Source of the DNA: Megaustenia siamemsis
Lineage: Eukaryota > Mollusca > Gastropoda > Stylommatophora > Ariophantidae
Length of the DNA: 64,000 nt
Assembly (NCBI GenBank): GCA_032433765.1
Contig: JAVIAB010000051.1
Location: 77,988,244-78,052,243 of the forward strand
Direction: 5' to 3'
Text below: more model-generated notes on this DNA
What the model was told of the DNA's origin: nothing
Databases searched by the model: none
What the model saw: only the letters and a program-made list of their open reading frames with translations
Position numbering within the stretch: position 1 is the first letter of the stretch
The DNA's letters: not shown here

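Overview
The window is animal nuclear DNA: AT-rich, with many GT-AG introns, tRNA-headed SINEs, several families of APE-type LINEs, a Tc1/mariner-superfamily transposon, and long micro- and minisatellites. The only host gene I can support is on the minus strand and runs through the whole window. Nineteen short exons (77 to 196 nt) have splice sites and phases that agree at all 18 junctions. They join into about 874 codons of a protein I recognise as DLEC1 (deleted in lung and esophageal cancer 1; the algal homologue is known as FAP81), a large protein of Ig-like/ASH-type repeats tied to motile cilia. Both gene ends lie outside the window. A DLEC1-type gene implies an animal with motile cilia, and the repeat content suggests an invertebrate, perhaps a mollusc or other lophotrochozoan. 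That taxon guess is weak.

All else is intron, and most of the recognisable intron is mobile DNA. LINE-B (RTE-like, ATG-repeat 3' tail) has one nearly complete but broken copy at 58.8-63.6 kb and many 3' fragments. LINE-C (ATG-repeat tail) has four copies. LINE-D ends in TAGA repeats and has six. LINE-H ends in GAA repeats and has about seven. Three pieces carry a retroelement RNase H domain. SINE-T1 is tRNA-derived, about 258 bp, with clean A and B boxes and at least nine full or partial copies. At least six other short-repeat families (SINE-T2, T3, T4, T7, T8 and repeat T5) also recur or carry tRNA-like heads. SINE-V lacks an obvious tRNA head and shares its 3' end with LINE-D.

Layout in plus-strand order: 0-3 kb LINE-H and LINE-D pieces and the last two exons; 3.8-6.3 kb LINE fragment, T5 repeats and a possible LTR retroelement leader; 7-10.2 kb LINE-D, nested SINEs, a 25-bp minisatellite and LINE-B; 10-16.2 kb exons among LINE-H, an inverted-repeat element, a SINE split by an RNase H fragment and a 34-bp tandem repeat; 17.5-18.4 kb an exon beside a 670-bp GGAA tract; 18.8-28.7 kb nested LINEs and two copies of the DNA transposon; 29-36 kb LINE-B and a minisatellite broken by three insertions; 36-49 kb opposed LINE-C copies, exons, repeated insertions at one target and a 48-bp-arm hairpin; 49.7-58.4 kb exons, SINE clusters and a LINE-C inside a LINE-H; 58.8-63.6 kb LINE-B holding a LINE-D insertion with a twin-priming inversion.

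Target-site duplications are directly visible at a dozen or so insertions, so the order of insertion can be read. I see no operon, CRISPR array, prokaryotic or viral gene, and no convincing second host gene. Stretches not listed separately are AT-rich intron in which I see nothing.
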